A stretch of 64,000 bases of DNA from JACRCG01 sp964524835 (GTDB taxonomy: Bacteria > Desulfobacterota > Desulfuromonadia > Geobacterales > Pseudopelobacteraceae): the NCBI GenBank assembly GCA_964524835.1, contig CAZGEG010000019.1, positions 1 through 64,000 on the forward strand, given 5' to 3'. Made by a program: the position numbers and the translations under genes. Position 1 is the stretch's first letter; the number at the start of each line of letters is the position of its first letter. Of the stretch, positions 25,172 through 32,466 are shown piece after piece. The notes under the pieces were generated by a model. It was not told the DNA's origin, did not search any database, and worked only from the letters and a program-made list of their open reading frames with translations.

Positions 25172-26062
25172 ATGAGTATTACATCCGCAATGTTTACCGG
25201 TGTAACCGGTCTATTGGCCAATGCAGAAGGTATCAACGTCATCGGCAACAATCTCGCCAACGTCAACACAGTCGGTTTCAAAAGCGGCCGCATGCTCTTT
25301 TCCGACATGCTTTCCGTAAATATCGGCAACTCTTCCCAGATCGGCCGCGGCACCCAGATCCAGAAGGTCGACAATGTGTTCGGCCAGGGATCGTTTGAAA
25401 CGACCGAATCGGTCACCGATCTGGCACTCCAGGGCAACTCGTTCTTTGCCCTGAAAGATCCGCTCGACGCGACCGCTGCCGGCGCGTTCCCCATGGCCGG
25501 GGCAACGCTTACCCGTGCCGGGGCTTTCCGTGTGGACGGCAACCGTTTTCTGGTCAATCCGGATGGATATCAGGTGCTTGACACGAACGGCGCCCCCATT
25601 CAATTTTTTGATTCGGCAACCGCCCCCCCGACAGCCGGCGATTTTGCCAAGGTAACCAAGGTAGACGCCAACGGGGTGATCACCTATGTGGATAAACTGG
25701 GCGCAACGTACTATTACTCGGCATCCAACACCGTCGGTACACCTACAACTGCAGCCGTGCCGGCTGCAGCACAGAGAATCGCGGTCATCAATCCGCCGAA
25801 CCCGGGCGCCCTGGATAAACTCGGCGGCACGCTGTTCCGGGCCGGAGCAGGATCCGGTCTGACCGGCAACATCGCGCTGGCCACCAACACCGCCAACGGG
25901 ACATCGGAGAAGATCTACTCCAACTCGCTTGAGCAGAGCAACGTCGATATGGCGGGGCAGTTCGTCAAGATGATCCTGACCCAGCGGGCCTACTCGGCCA
26001 ACTCCAAGACCATCACCACGGCTGACGAGATGACCCAGGAAGTTCTGAACCTCAAGCGTTAA
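25172..26062 (+). CDS. flgE: Flagellar hook protein FlgE-like, unusually short
   Basis: A 296-residue rod/hook-family protein. It has an N-terminal helix with FTGVTGLLANAEGINVIGNNLANVNTVGFKSGR and a C-terminal helix with YSNSLEQSNVDMAGQFVKMILTQRAYSANSKTITTADEMTQEVLNLKR. TRAGAFRVDGNRFLVNPDGY marks the D1 fold. Position after flgD and TIGR02530 suggests FlgE, but it is far shorter than the usual 400 or more residues and seems to lack most of domain D2, so it could act as a FlgF/FlgG-like rod protein. AAGGAGG lies before the ATG. Confidence 0.8.
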   Translation: MSITSAMFTGVTGLLANAEGINVIGNNLANVNTVGFKSGRMLFSDMLSVNIGNSSQIGRGTQIQKVDNVFGQGSFETTESVTDLALQGNSFFALKDPLDATAAGAFPMAGATLTRAGAFRVDGNRFLVNPDGYQVLDTNGAPIQFFDSATAPPTAGDFAKVTKVDANGVITYVDKLGATYYYSASNTVGTPTTAAVPAAAQRIAVINPPNPGALDKLGGTLFRAGAGSGLTGNIALATNTANGTSEKIYSNSLEQSNVDMAGQFVKMILTQRAYSANSKTITTADEMTQEVLNLKR

Positions 26063-26089
26063 ACCGAACATAACTAGCTGCAATTTTGG

Positions 26090-26125
26090 CGGAGGCGTAT
26101 CCACGTAATGCTGGGTACGCCTCCG
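26090..26125. terminator. Perfect 10-bp stem-loop after flgE
   Basis: CGGAGGCGTA (26090-26099) pairs fully with TACGCCTCCG (26116-26125) around a 16-base loop, 27 bases after the flgE stop. No T-run follows. It may reduce read-through into fliL or protect the upstream message. Confidence 0.5.
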
Positions 26126-26222
26126 TAGCCGCTTAAATGGTTGCAAAAACAGTCAATTCGTTTTACATAGTGCAGTGATTAAATTAATCCATTGAATTCA
26201 TTATCCATTCGCGGAGGATGAC

Positions 26223-26786
26223 ATGGCCAAGGAAGAACTGGCGCCGGCAGAAGCAGAAGCTGATGGCGGCAAGAAAAAGATGATTATCATCATCGGCGCT
26301 GCGGTGGCAGTGGCGCTGATTCTGGGTGTCGTGGCCTTCATGGTGCTGGGCAAGGATGACAAGAAAACCAAAAAAGATGGCGAAGCCGCACAAGTCGAGG
26401 GTGGGGCTGCGCCGGCCACCGGAGCGGCCCCGGCAGCAGGCGGCCATGGCGGCGCTCCTGCCGCAGGCGGGACTGCGAGCCCCGTAGCCAATATTTTTCC
26501 GCTGGAACCGTTCATCGTCAATATCTACGACGGCCAGGAACTGCGCTATCTCAAGGTGAAGGTTGAGCTGGAAATGGTGGGTCCCGCCATAAAGAGCGAG
26601 ATAGAGGGGCGACTGGCCCCGATCCGCGACTCCATCCTGATTCTGCTCAGCGCGAAGACACTTCAGGATGTTCAGGATGTCCAGGGAAAAAATGCGCTCA
26701 AGGATGAAATCCTGGGTGCGATCAACAAGAACCTTCCTCCCGGAAAGATCGTCAAGATATACTTCACCGATTTCGTGGTTCAATAG
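26223..26786 (+). CDS. fliL: Flagellar basal-body associated protein FliL
   Basis: A 187-residue single-pass inner-membrane protein. A short Lys-rich cytoplasmic start is followed by one membrane helix (MIIIIGAAVAVALILGVVAF, about residues 18-40), an Ala/Gly-rich linker, and the periplasmic FliL domain: FIVNIYDGQELRYLKVKVELEM through GKIVKIYFTDFVVQ. FliL supports stators around the motor. GCGGAGGATG precedes the ATG. It leads the second half of the flagellar cluster, followed by fliM 8 bases later. Confidence 0.93.
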   Translation: MAKEELAPAEAEADGGKKKMIIIIGAAVAVALILGVVAFMVLGKDDKKTKKDGEAAQVEGGAAPATGAAPAAGGHGGAPAAGGTASPVANIFPLEPFIVNIYDGQELRYLKVKVELEMVGPAIKSEIEGRLAPIRDSILILLSAKTLQDVQDVQGKNALKDEILGAINKNLPPGKIVKIYFTDFVVQ

Positions 26787-26794
26787 GTACCGAT

Positions 26795-27787
26795 GTGGCT
26801 GCAATGGAAAAGATCCTCTCAAAAGCCGAAATCGAGGCGCTGCTCAATGCCGTCTTTGAAGGCCGCATAGAGCCGGAAAAGGAGCTCTCGAAAGCTGAGG
26901 GTGCGGTTGCATCCTATGACCTGGTGAACTCGGACGCCCACAAGGGTTTTGTTCCGAACCTGGACATCATTTACGACAGTTTCATCCGCTACAACCGCGT
27001 CAATCTCTCCAACCGCCTGCGCAAGTCGGTAGAAATAAAAAAAATCGGCGCCCGTTCCTACAAATTCGATGACTTTCTCCAGACCCTGCCGTCACCGGCC
27101 TGCATGGGCATATTCAAGATCGAGCCGCTCAAGGGCGCAGCGCTGATCTCGTTTGACAGCACTCTGGTGCTGTCGCTGGTTGACAGCCTGCTGGGAGGTA
27201 CCGGCAGCGCGAAGGTTCCGCTTGCCAACCGGCTGTTCACCTCGATAGAGATGCGCCTGATGGAAAAAATTGTCGGCGATGCCCTCCAGGACCTGGAGAA
27301 GGCCTGGGCGCCGTTGTACGCCACCCATATGAACCTGCTCAGGATGGAAATGAACCCGCGCCTGGTCAATATCGTGCCGCCCGAATACCAGATCGTGACC
27401 ATGTCCCTCAAGATCCAGATTGATGATGTTTCCGGCAATATGATGTTTGCCGTGCCGTTCATGACCATCGATCCGATCCGGGACAAGCTCAAGACCGGCA
27501 TGCAGTTCGACCTGATGGCGATTGACCCGCAGTGGTCATTCCGGCTTTCATCCGAAATCATGGAAGCGCCGATGGAGACGACGGTCGAGATGGGAAATGC
27601 CAGCATCACCCTGCGCGAACTCCTGGATCTGGCCCCGGGGGATACGCTGATGCTCGACAAGGCCTGTACGAGCGAGATGGTAGTCAAGGTCGAGGGAATA
27701 CCCAAATATTTCGGTATTCCGGGCATCAAGCATGGCAACAAGGCAATTCAGATCAGCAAGATTTACAGCAATAGGGGGCAGCAGTGA
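26795..27787 (+). CDS. fliM: Flagellar motor switch protein FliM
   Basis: A 330-residue C-ring protein. ILSKAEIEALL near the start is the CheY-P binding segment. The CheC-like middle domain includes LPSPACMGIFKIEPLKGAALISFDSTLVLSLVDSLLGG, and the C-terminal SpoA domain ends VVKVEGIPKYFGIPGIKHGNKAIQI. The GTG at 26795 has a TAGGT site; the ATG at 26804 gives the more typical MEKILSK start, so the first three codons are uncertain. FliN starts within the stop codon region. Confidence 0.96.
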   Translation: MAAMEKILSKAEIEALLNAVFEGRIEPEKELSKAEGAVASYDLVNSDAHKGFVPNLDIIYDSFIRYNRVNLSNRLRKSVEIKKIGARSYKFDDFLQTLPSPACMGIFKIEPLKGAALISFDSTLVLSLVDSLLGGTGSAKVPLANRLFTSIEMRLMEKIVGDALQDLEKAWAPLYATHMNLLRMEMNPRLVNIVPPEYQIVTMSLKIQIDDVSGNMMFAVPFMTIDPIRDKLKTGMQFDLMAIDPQWSFRLSSEIMEAPMETTVEMGNASITLRELLDLAPGDTLMLDKACTSEMVVKVEGIPKYFGIPGIKHGNKAIQISKIYSNRGQQ

Positions 27788-28083
27788 GTGATACGCCTGA
27801 AGCGAACGACCCGTCACTGGACAAGAAAAACCTCGATTTCATCCTTGATATCCCTCTACAGGTAACCGTGGAGCTGGGGAGAACCAAACTGCTGGTCAAG
27901 GATATTCTGCAGCTCAACCAGGGTGCCGTTGTCGAATTGACCAAGCTGGCCGGTGAGCCGCTGGATATCTTCGTCAATTCAAAGCTGGTGGCCCGCGGCG
28001 AAGCGGTGGTCGTCAACGAAAAGTTCGGTGTCCGCCTCGTGGATATCGTCAGTCCAAACGAACGGGTGGAGAAGATTCTGTGA
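27784..28083 (+). CDS. fliN: Flagellar motor switch protein FliN
   Basis: A 99-residue SpoA-domain protein: LDFILDIPLQVTVELGRTKLLVKDILQLNQGAVVELTKLAGEPLDIFVNSKLVARGEAVVVNEKFGVRLVDIV, a near-textbook FliN. It forms the base of the C-ring together with FliM and helps dock FliH/FliI. The start is a GTG overlapping the fliM stop (GTGA), and its own stop overlaps the fliO GTG. Length fits the short FliN form without an N-terminal extension. Confidence 0.96.
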   Translation: MSDTPEANDPSLDKKNLDFILDIPLQVTVELGRTKLLVKDILQLNQGAVVELTKLAGEPLDIFVNSKLVARGEAVVVNEKFGVRLVDIVSPNERVEKIL

Positions 28084-28499
28084 AAGGTGCGGCAACCGCA
28101 CTCCTGCTCTTCCTACCATCCATAGCAGCGGCGGCTGAAGGCTCCGGACAGGAGTTCAGTTTTCTGGCAAGTTTTCTGCAGATGATTGCGGCCCTGGCCC
28201 TGGTCGTCGGACTGATCCTGGTTACCTGGCATTTTTCCGGCAAGCTGATGAAGGGTCTTCCGCTCGGGAATCAATTCCATTCAAAACACATCCGCCTCAT
28301 AGAAACAAGGTATCTGGGGCCGAAGAAAGCCCTTTTACTGGTTGAAGTGGGGGGGGAGTACCTGCTGCTGTCCAGCAGCGAAGCGGGCCTGGCACTCATC
28401 AAGCAGATCGACATGCTGGAAGAGATCGAAGTAATCGAGGAAAAGCCGGAACAGAGCAGTTTCGCCATGCTGCTGAACCGTTTGAGACAGACATCATGA
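28080..28499 (+). CDS. fliO: Flagellar biosynthetic protein FliO
   Basis: A 139-residue membrane protein with an N-terminal signal-like stretch (ATALLLFLPSIAAAA), a membrane helix (FLQMIAALALVVGLILVTW, about residues 32-53) and a cytoplasmic part with IRLIETRYLGPKKALLLVEVGGEYLLLSSS, the FliO signature. FliO assists assembly of the FliP ring. The GTG start overlaps the fliN stop, and its stop overlaps the fliP ATG. FliO is poorly conserved, but context and motif agree. Confidence 0.9.
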   Translation: MKGAATALLLFLPSIAAAAEGSGQEFSFLASFLQMIAALALVVGLILVTWHFSGKLMKGLPLGNQFHSKHIRLIETRYLGPKKALLLVEVGGEYLLLSSSEAGLALIKQIDMLEEIEVIEEKPEQSSFAMLLNRLRQTS

Positions 28500-29263
28500 T
28501 CTCCCGACATCAATCAAAATGCACCCTCATCCTCGCTCTGACCGCCCTGCTGCTGGTTGCAGGCGCCGTTGCGTCCGCCGAGCCGATCCCGTTTCCGTCG
28601 CTCAATATCGGGGTCGGCACCGCCACCAAGCCGAATGATGTTGCGGTCACGATACAGATATTCCTGCTGCTGACAATCATGTCGCTCGCCCCCGGCCTGC
28701 TGATCATGACGACCTCCTTCACCCGCATCTCGGTCGTGCTCTCGTTTCTGCGCACCGCCATGGGCACCCAGTCGGCTCCTTCCAACCAGGTCATCCTGTC
28801 GCTGTCGATGTTTCTGACTTTTTTCATTATGACCCCGGTATGGCAGCAGATCAACAAGGATGCCTACCAGCCGTGGAAGGCGCAGCAGATCAGCCAGGAG
28901 ATGGCCATGGAGCGGGCCGTCAAGCCGGTTCGGACGTTCATGCTGTCCCAAACTCGGGAAAAGGACCTGGCGCTGTTCGTGAGCCTTTCGAAACAGCAGC
29001 AGCCGAAAAATGCCGCGGACATCCCGACCCTGACCATCATCCCGGCCTTCATGATTTCTGAACTTCGCACGGCGTTCCAGATCGGTTTTCTGATCTATAT
29101 CCCTTTTATCGTCGTTGACATGGTCGTCGCTTCGGTTCTGATGTCGATGGGGATGATGATGCTGCCGCCGGTCATGATCTCGCTCCCGTTCAAGATCCTG
29201 CTTTTCGTTCTGGTTGATGGCTGGGGACTGGTAATCGGTTCTCTCGTAAAAAGTTTTGGCTAG
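28496..29263 (+). CDS. fliP: Flagellar export gate protein FliP
   Basis: A 255-residue polytopic inner-membrane protein with a cleavable-type signal (LILALTALLLVAGAVASA). Signatures: MTTSFTRISVVLSFLRTAMGTQSAPSNQVILSLSMFLTFF and IPAFMISELRTAFQIGFLIYIPFIVVDMVVASVLMSMGMMM. FliP forms the core of the export gate with FliQ and FliR. The ATG overlaps the fliO stop. Sequence is strongly conserved and complete. Confidence 0.97.
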   Translation: MISRHQSKCTLILALTALLLVAGAVASAEPIPFPSLNIGVGTATKPNDVAVTIQIFLLLTIMSLAPGLLIMTTSFTRISVVLSFLRTAMGTQSAPSNQVILSLSMFLTFFIMTPVWQQINKDAYQPWKAQQISQEMAMERAVKPVRTFMLSQTREKDLALFVSLSKQQQPKNAADIPTLTIIPAFMISELRTAFQIGFLIYIPFIVVDMVVASVLMSMGMMMLPPVMISLPFKILLFVLVDGWGLVIGSLVKSFG

Positions 29264-29274
29264 GTGATACTCTC

Positions 29275-29544
29275 ATGACTCCCGAATTAGTCGTACAACT
29301 CGCCCGGCGCAGTTTCGAAGCAACGCTGCTGCTTGCCGCACCGCTTCTGATCGCCAGTCTGGTCATCGGTCTGCTGATCAGCATCTTCCAGGCCGTCACC
29401 TCCATCAACGAGGCGACGCTGGCCTTCGCTCCGAAAATCATCGCCGTCATGGTAGCCATGATCATCTTTTTCCCCTGGATGATGAGCTATATGAGTGACT
29501 TTACCCGTGAGATCTATTCTTTCATCGCCACCATGAGGCGTTAG
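29275..29544 (+). CDS. fliQ: Flagellar export gate protein FliQ
   Basis: An 89-residue protein with two membrane helices: ATLLLAAPLLIASLVIGLLISIFQAVTSINEATLAFAPKIIAVMVAMIIFFPWMM. This is the standard FliQ hairpin with the QAxTSINExTLAFxPK loop. It wraps the FliP-FliR gate. Start 11 bases after fliP; length matches the family. Confidence 0.97.
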   Translation: MTPELVVQLARRSFEATLLLAAPLLIASLVIGLLISIFQAVTSINEATLAFAPKIIAVMVAMIIFFPWMMSYMSDFTREIYSFIATMRR

Positions 29545-29550
29545 CCTCCC

Positions 29551-30345
29551 ATGTTCCCGCTGCTCCCCTTTCCAACACCCCGCGAAGTCATATTATTCAT
29601 GCTGGTATTAAGTCGCGTGGCCGGTATTTTCGCCGCGCTGCCGGTATTCGGCGGCCGGCGGATGCCGCTCCGCATCAAGGCGATCACCGTGCTGATGATC
29701 ACGCTGGTCTGCTTTCCGACGCTGTCGGTGTCGCCCCCCCCCGTGCCGACCGATGTCTTCACCTTCGCCCTGCTGGTGTTCAGCGAAGTCATGGTCGGCC
29801 TGACGCTGGCATTCATAACCCAGATCATCTTCGCGGCGGTCGAATTCAGCGGCCAGATCATCGGCATGCAGATGGGGCTGACCATCTCATCGATTATCGA
29901 CCCTTCGCAGGGGACGCAGACCCAGATCATGTCGGTCATCCAGACGCTGTTTGCAACGCTGATGTTCCTGTCGCTCAATATTCACCACCTGTTCATCCGC
30001 GCCATTATGGACAGCTTCAGGGTCATCCCGCTGGGGGGGTGGCATCTGAGCGGAGAACTGGTTAATTTCCTGATCCTTCGCACGGCCGACATTTTCATCA
30101 TCGGAATCCGCCTGGCCGCGCCGGTAATGGTCGCCCTGCTCCTGGCGACAGTGGCGCTCGGCATCATGGCCCGGGCTTTTCCGCAGATGAACATCTTCAT
30201 GATCAGCATGCCGCTCAACATCGGCCTGGGGCTGGTCATCCTCGGCATGACCCTGACAATATTCTTCCATGTTCTCGAGGTATCCTTCGGGCATCTTTCC
30301 GCTCAAATGGCCGCGCTCTTCCGGCTTATGGCAAAGGGGGGATGA
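29551..30345 (+). CDS. fliR: Flagellar export gate protein FliR
   Basis: A 264-residue polytopic protein of the export gate. It shows LVLSRVAGIFAALPVFGGRRMPLRIK, then VEFSGQIIGMQMGLTISSIIDPSQGTQTQIMSVI and a final KGG. Several hydrophobic helices alternate with short loops. It starts 6 bases after fliQ and ends with a TGA 3 bases before the inferred ACG start of flhB. FliR and FlhB meet at the gate and are encoded next to each other, as usual. Confidence 0.96.
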   Translation: MFPLLPFPTPREVILFMLVLSRVAGIFAALPVFGGRRMPLRIKAITVLMITLVCFPTLSVSPPPVPTDVFTFALLVFSEVMVGLTLAFITQIIFAAVEFSGQIIGMQMGLTISSIIDPSQGTQTQIMSVIQTLFATLMFLSLNIHHLFIRAIMDSFRVIPLGGWHLSGELVNFLILRTADIFIIGIRLAAPVMVALLLATVALGIMARAFPQMNIFMISMPLNIGLGLVILGMTLTIFFHVLEVSFGHLSAQMAALFRLMAKGG

Positions 30346-30348
30346 CCT

Positions 30349-31422
30349 ACGGCCGAAGATACGGACAAACACTCCAAAACAGAACAGCCTACCGGCAAGC
30401 GGCTCGAAAAATCGCGCGAGGACAGCCCGCCGCCGATGAGCCAGATGCTGACGTCGTCGCTTACCCTGCTCGCCGGCATCGTCAGCCTCTATATCTTCGG
30501 CAGCTTCATGATGGACGGCCTCAAGCAGAGTACGGTCAAAATCCTGTCGACCATGGGCAGCTTCCAGCTGACCGAATCAAACCTTTACGTCCTCGTCCTC
30601 AAGCTGTTCGGCACCATCGTGCTGCTGCTGGCGCCGCTTGTCGTGACCATCATTGCCACCGCCGTACTCTCCAGCCTGATTCAGGACAACGGCAGACTTG
30701 AGTTCAGAACATCGCGCCTAAAAGTTGATTTCAGCAAATTGAGCCCGCTGAAAGGCTTCGGGCGCCTGTTTAACAAAGATGCCCTGGTGGAGATGCTCAA
30801 ATCGCTGCTCAAGCTGTCGGTCGTCGGGTGGATCTCCTACCGCGTGGTGCATGACGAGATGCAGAATATCACCTTTCTGGCTGAAGCCGATATTCAAACC
30901 ATTTTTACGTTTGTCGGCCACATCGCGTTCAAGATCGTCACCCATACCTGCGGCATCATGATAGTTCTCGGCCTGCTCGACATGCTCTATGTCAAGTGGC
31001 GCTATATGGAAAATCTCAAGATGACCAAACAGGAAGTCAAGGACGATAATAAGGAGTCGGACGGTAATCCCGAGACAAAGGGTAAAATCAGGAAGATGCA
31101 GTTTCAGATGGCCCGTCGCCGGATGACCAAGATAATCCCGCTCGCCGATGTCGTCATCACCAACCCGACCCACTTCGCCGTCGCACTCAAATATGACCGG
31201 CAGAAGATGGCTGCGCCGGTCGTTCTCGCCAAGGGGATGGATGTCATGGCCGAGGCGATCAAGAAGATCGCCCGTGAACACAGCATCACCCTGGTGGAAA
31301 ACCGTTTCCTGGCCCGTGAGCTGTATGACCAGGTCAAGGAGAATGAACCGATACCGGAAACGCTCTACGCGGCAGTTGCCGAGGTATTGGCATATGTCTA
31401 CAAGCTGAAGGGGAAGGTATAA
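30349..31422 (+). CDS. flhB: Flagellar export switch FlhB, apparent ACG start
   Basis: A 357-residue export-gate protein. Its four-helix membrane domain is followed by the cytoplasmic domain with the autocleavage motif NPTH (Asn near residue 272) and LARELYDQVKENEPIPETLYAAVAEVLAYVYKL. The first ATG in frame (30436) would cut off the N-terminus, yet the codons before it read AEDTDKHSKTEQPTGKRL, the conserved FlhB start. The frame opens only at 30346, so the sole codon in the normal start position is ACG at 30349, with a strong AAAGGGGGG site (30333-30341) 7 bases upstream. It is either a real non-AUG start or a base change. Confidence 0.9.
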   Translation, partial: TAEDTDKHSKTEQPTGKRLEKSREDSPPPMSQMLTSSLTLLAGIVSLYIFGSFMMDGLKQSTVKILSTMGSFQLTESNLYVLVLKLFGTIVLLLAPLVVTIIATAVLSSLIQDNGRLEFRTSRLKVDFSKLSPLKGFGRLFNKDALVEMLKSLLKLSVVGWISYRVVHDEMQNITFLAEADIQTIFTFVGHIAFKIVTHTCGIMIVLGLLDMLYVKWRYMENLKMTKQEVKDDNKESDGNPETKGKIRKMQFQMARRRMTKIIPLADVVITNPTHFAVALKYDRQKMAAPVVLAKGMDVMAEAIKKIAREHSITLVENRFLARELYDQVKENEPIPETLYAAVAEVLAYVYKLKGKV

Positions 31423-31468
31423 ATGCAGGGCAGCCTGGGTTTCTGGAGCGAGAGCAGGAGGTTGAATT

Positions 31469-31485
31469 TGTAAATATCGTTTACA
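31469..31485. promoter_or_regulatory. Interrupted palindrome before a small orphan gene
   Basis: TGTAAA (31469-31474) and TTTACA (31480-31485) flank TATCG. It is centred about 70 bases before the next start codon, so it looks like an operator for a dimeric regulator. It also marks the start of the island after flhB. Confidence 0.35.
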
Positions 31486-31546
31486 TTTTCATCCAGTTAT
31501 GCGAAAAATCCCTACTAAATGCATTTAATATGGAGCGTCCGTTTTC

Positions 31547-31849
31547 ATGAGTGACAAAAACCACTCAACATTTAAATTACGCTCAATCGAATATGCCGGC
31601 AGAACATTTGAGTTCAGCAAGCCGCTGGAGTTGACGCCGGAGCTTGACGAGGCCCAACAGTTGTATTGCCTCGAAAAGCCGGAACTGGGGATTGACGTCT
31701 ACGCCTACACCCGCGATCAGCTTAACCTGGAGCTTAGAGAGCAAATAGCCTTTTTGTGGGACACCTACGCACTTTCCGCCGATGAGGAGTTGACCGGTGC
31801 GGCGATTGTCGTAAAGCAAAACTTACTTGCTAAAATTTGCTTCAAATAA
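31547..31849 (+). CDS. Small protein of unknown function
   Basis: A 100-residue acidic protein, MSDKNHSTFKLRSIEYAGR onward, with no membrane segment, cysteine motif or domain that I recognise. It has a mostly beta-looking N-terminal half and a helical C-terminal half (QLNLELREQIAFLWDTYA). It stands alone: a palindrome upstream, a clear terminator downstream, and flhB ending 124 bases before. Size and setting resemble antitoxin-like or accessory regulators, but nothing in the sequence proves this. It is the first gene of the island inserted after flhB. Confidence 0.6.
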   Translation: MSDKNHSTFKLRSIEYAGRTFEFSKPLELTPELDEAQQLYCLEKPELGIDVYAYTRDQLNLELREQIAFLWDTYALSADEELTGAAIVVKQNLLAKICFK

Positions 31850-31879
31850 CAATCTGAGCAATTCCGTAACTAAAATTTG

Positions 31880-31909
31880 AGGCCGTTCCTGTATGGGCGG
31901 CCTTTTGTT
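31880..31909 (+). terminator. Rho-independent terminator
   Basis: AGGCCG (31880-31885) pairs with CGGCCT (31898-31903), followed by TTTTGTT. It ends transcription of the small orphan gene. Confidence 0.7.
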
Positions 31910-31932
31910 GATTTACGTGCACACCAAGAAAA

Positions 31933-31977
31933 CCCCAGAGGGCGTCCGATGGTAGCCGTGGAATTGATCCCACGGAT
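31933..31977 (+). repeat. REP-like hairpin element, copy A
   Basis: A short CCC..GGG hairpin (31934-31942) is followed by a linker, then GTAGCCGTGG pairing with CCACGG (31956-31961/31970-31975). Read on the plus strand it has the same order of parts as copy B read on the minus strand (short hairpin, linker, TAGCCG, main hairpin). Two inverted copies of such a unit are typical of REP or BIME elements mobilised by RAYT transposases. No RAYT gene is seen in the window. Confidence 0.5.
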
Positions 31978-31999
31978 TTGAGACGCCACACCATTTCCC

Positions 32000-32019
32000 C
32001 ACGTCACGTACGTGACGTG
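32000..32019. repeat. 20-base perfect palindrome
   Basis: CACGTCACGTACGTGACGTG is identical to its own reverse complement with no spacer. It sits almost midway between the two REP-like copies. It may be part of that composite element, or a binding site. Confidence 0.6.
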
Positions 32020-32039
32020 ATGATTGTAAATTCAACATG

Positions 32040-32087
32040 AACCGGGGAATGAATTCCCCGGCTATCATCAATCAGTCCCTATGGGAC
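32040..32087 (-). repeat. REP-like hairpin element, copy B (inverted)
   Basis: CCGGGGAAT (32042-32050) pairs fully with ATTCCCCGG (32053-32061), and the small hairpin GTCCC-TAT-GGGAC follows at 32075-32087. The reverse complement begins with the small hairpin and continues into GATAGCCGGGG, mirroring copy A. Together with copy A and the palindrome it fills much of the gene-free stretch 31910-32124. Confidence 0.5.
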
Positions 32088-32124
32088 GTAAGCAAAAAGA
32101 GGCATTGGAAGGTAAATAAGCGTT

Positions 32125-32292
32125 ATGGCAAGGCCCGTCTGATTCGGCAAAAAAGCCGTTGTCAATCATCACCGCGAGGTTCCGTTTCACTTGTTACGAG
32201 AAAATCCCGAGCTTTCCGTGTGCGACCCCGCCAGCGGTAATCTTTTGATATTTGGCGATAATTTATACGATTTTAAAAGCTCTGCTTTCCTA
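32125..32292 (+). pseudogene. 5' remnant of a type III-like adenine methyltransferase (mod)
   Basis: From ATG 32125 the frame reads MARPV, a TGA stop at 32140, then continues NHHREVPFHLLRENPELSV and DPASGNLLIFGDNLYDFKS. This resembles the N-terminus of Mod-type DNA methyltransferases, whose SAM-domain entry is NLLIFGDNLxALKxLL; compare NLIIHGDNLEALKALL in the intact mod gene at 38284. It breaks off before any catalytic DPPY motif and runs into a remnant of a different gene. It is a deletion scar, not a working gene. The family comparison is by eye. Confidence 0.6.
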
Positions 32293-32295
32293 TTA

Positions 32296-32416
32296 TGCAG
32301 GCCCGGAGAAAATGTTCTTCGTCAGCAGTGGAGGGAGGATGGGGAGTGGACGGTAAGATGCGGGCGAAAAAAAATGGAAGGTTGTTGCAGGTGCGGGCGC
32401 GGGATGCGGTGCCAAC
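32296..32416 (+). pseudogene. 3' remnant of a Gp37/DUF5131-type gene
   Basis: This stretch aligns with the last 100 or so bases of the intact gene ending at 34871. Shared pieces include TGGGGAGTGGA, TGGAAGGTTGTTGCAGG and a final GGGATGC-GTGCCAA, matching the coding of KQW..GR..Q.R.WDAVP. Small indels destroy the frame. It directly follows a Mod remnant, so two partial genes were joined by a deletion. A third relative lies at 37218-37306. Confidence 0.7.
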
Positions 32417-32466
32417 CATGCAGGCGCAAGTCAGTTTGGGATTCTGATTCGAGATAAGGAGGTTTA

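Noticed and set aside
25211..26146. 311-codon minus-strand frame opposite flgE
   Set aside because: Antisense to a convincing hook/rod gene and without any recognisable motif.
30342..30701. Short frame beginning at the ATG just after fliR
   Set aside because: Out of frame with FlhB and reads as low-complexity; the alternate frame encodes the conserved FlhB N-terminus.
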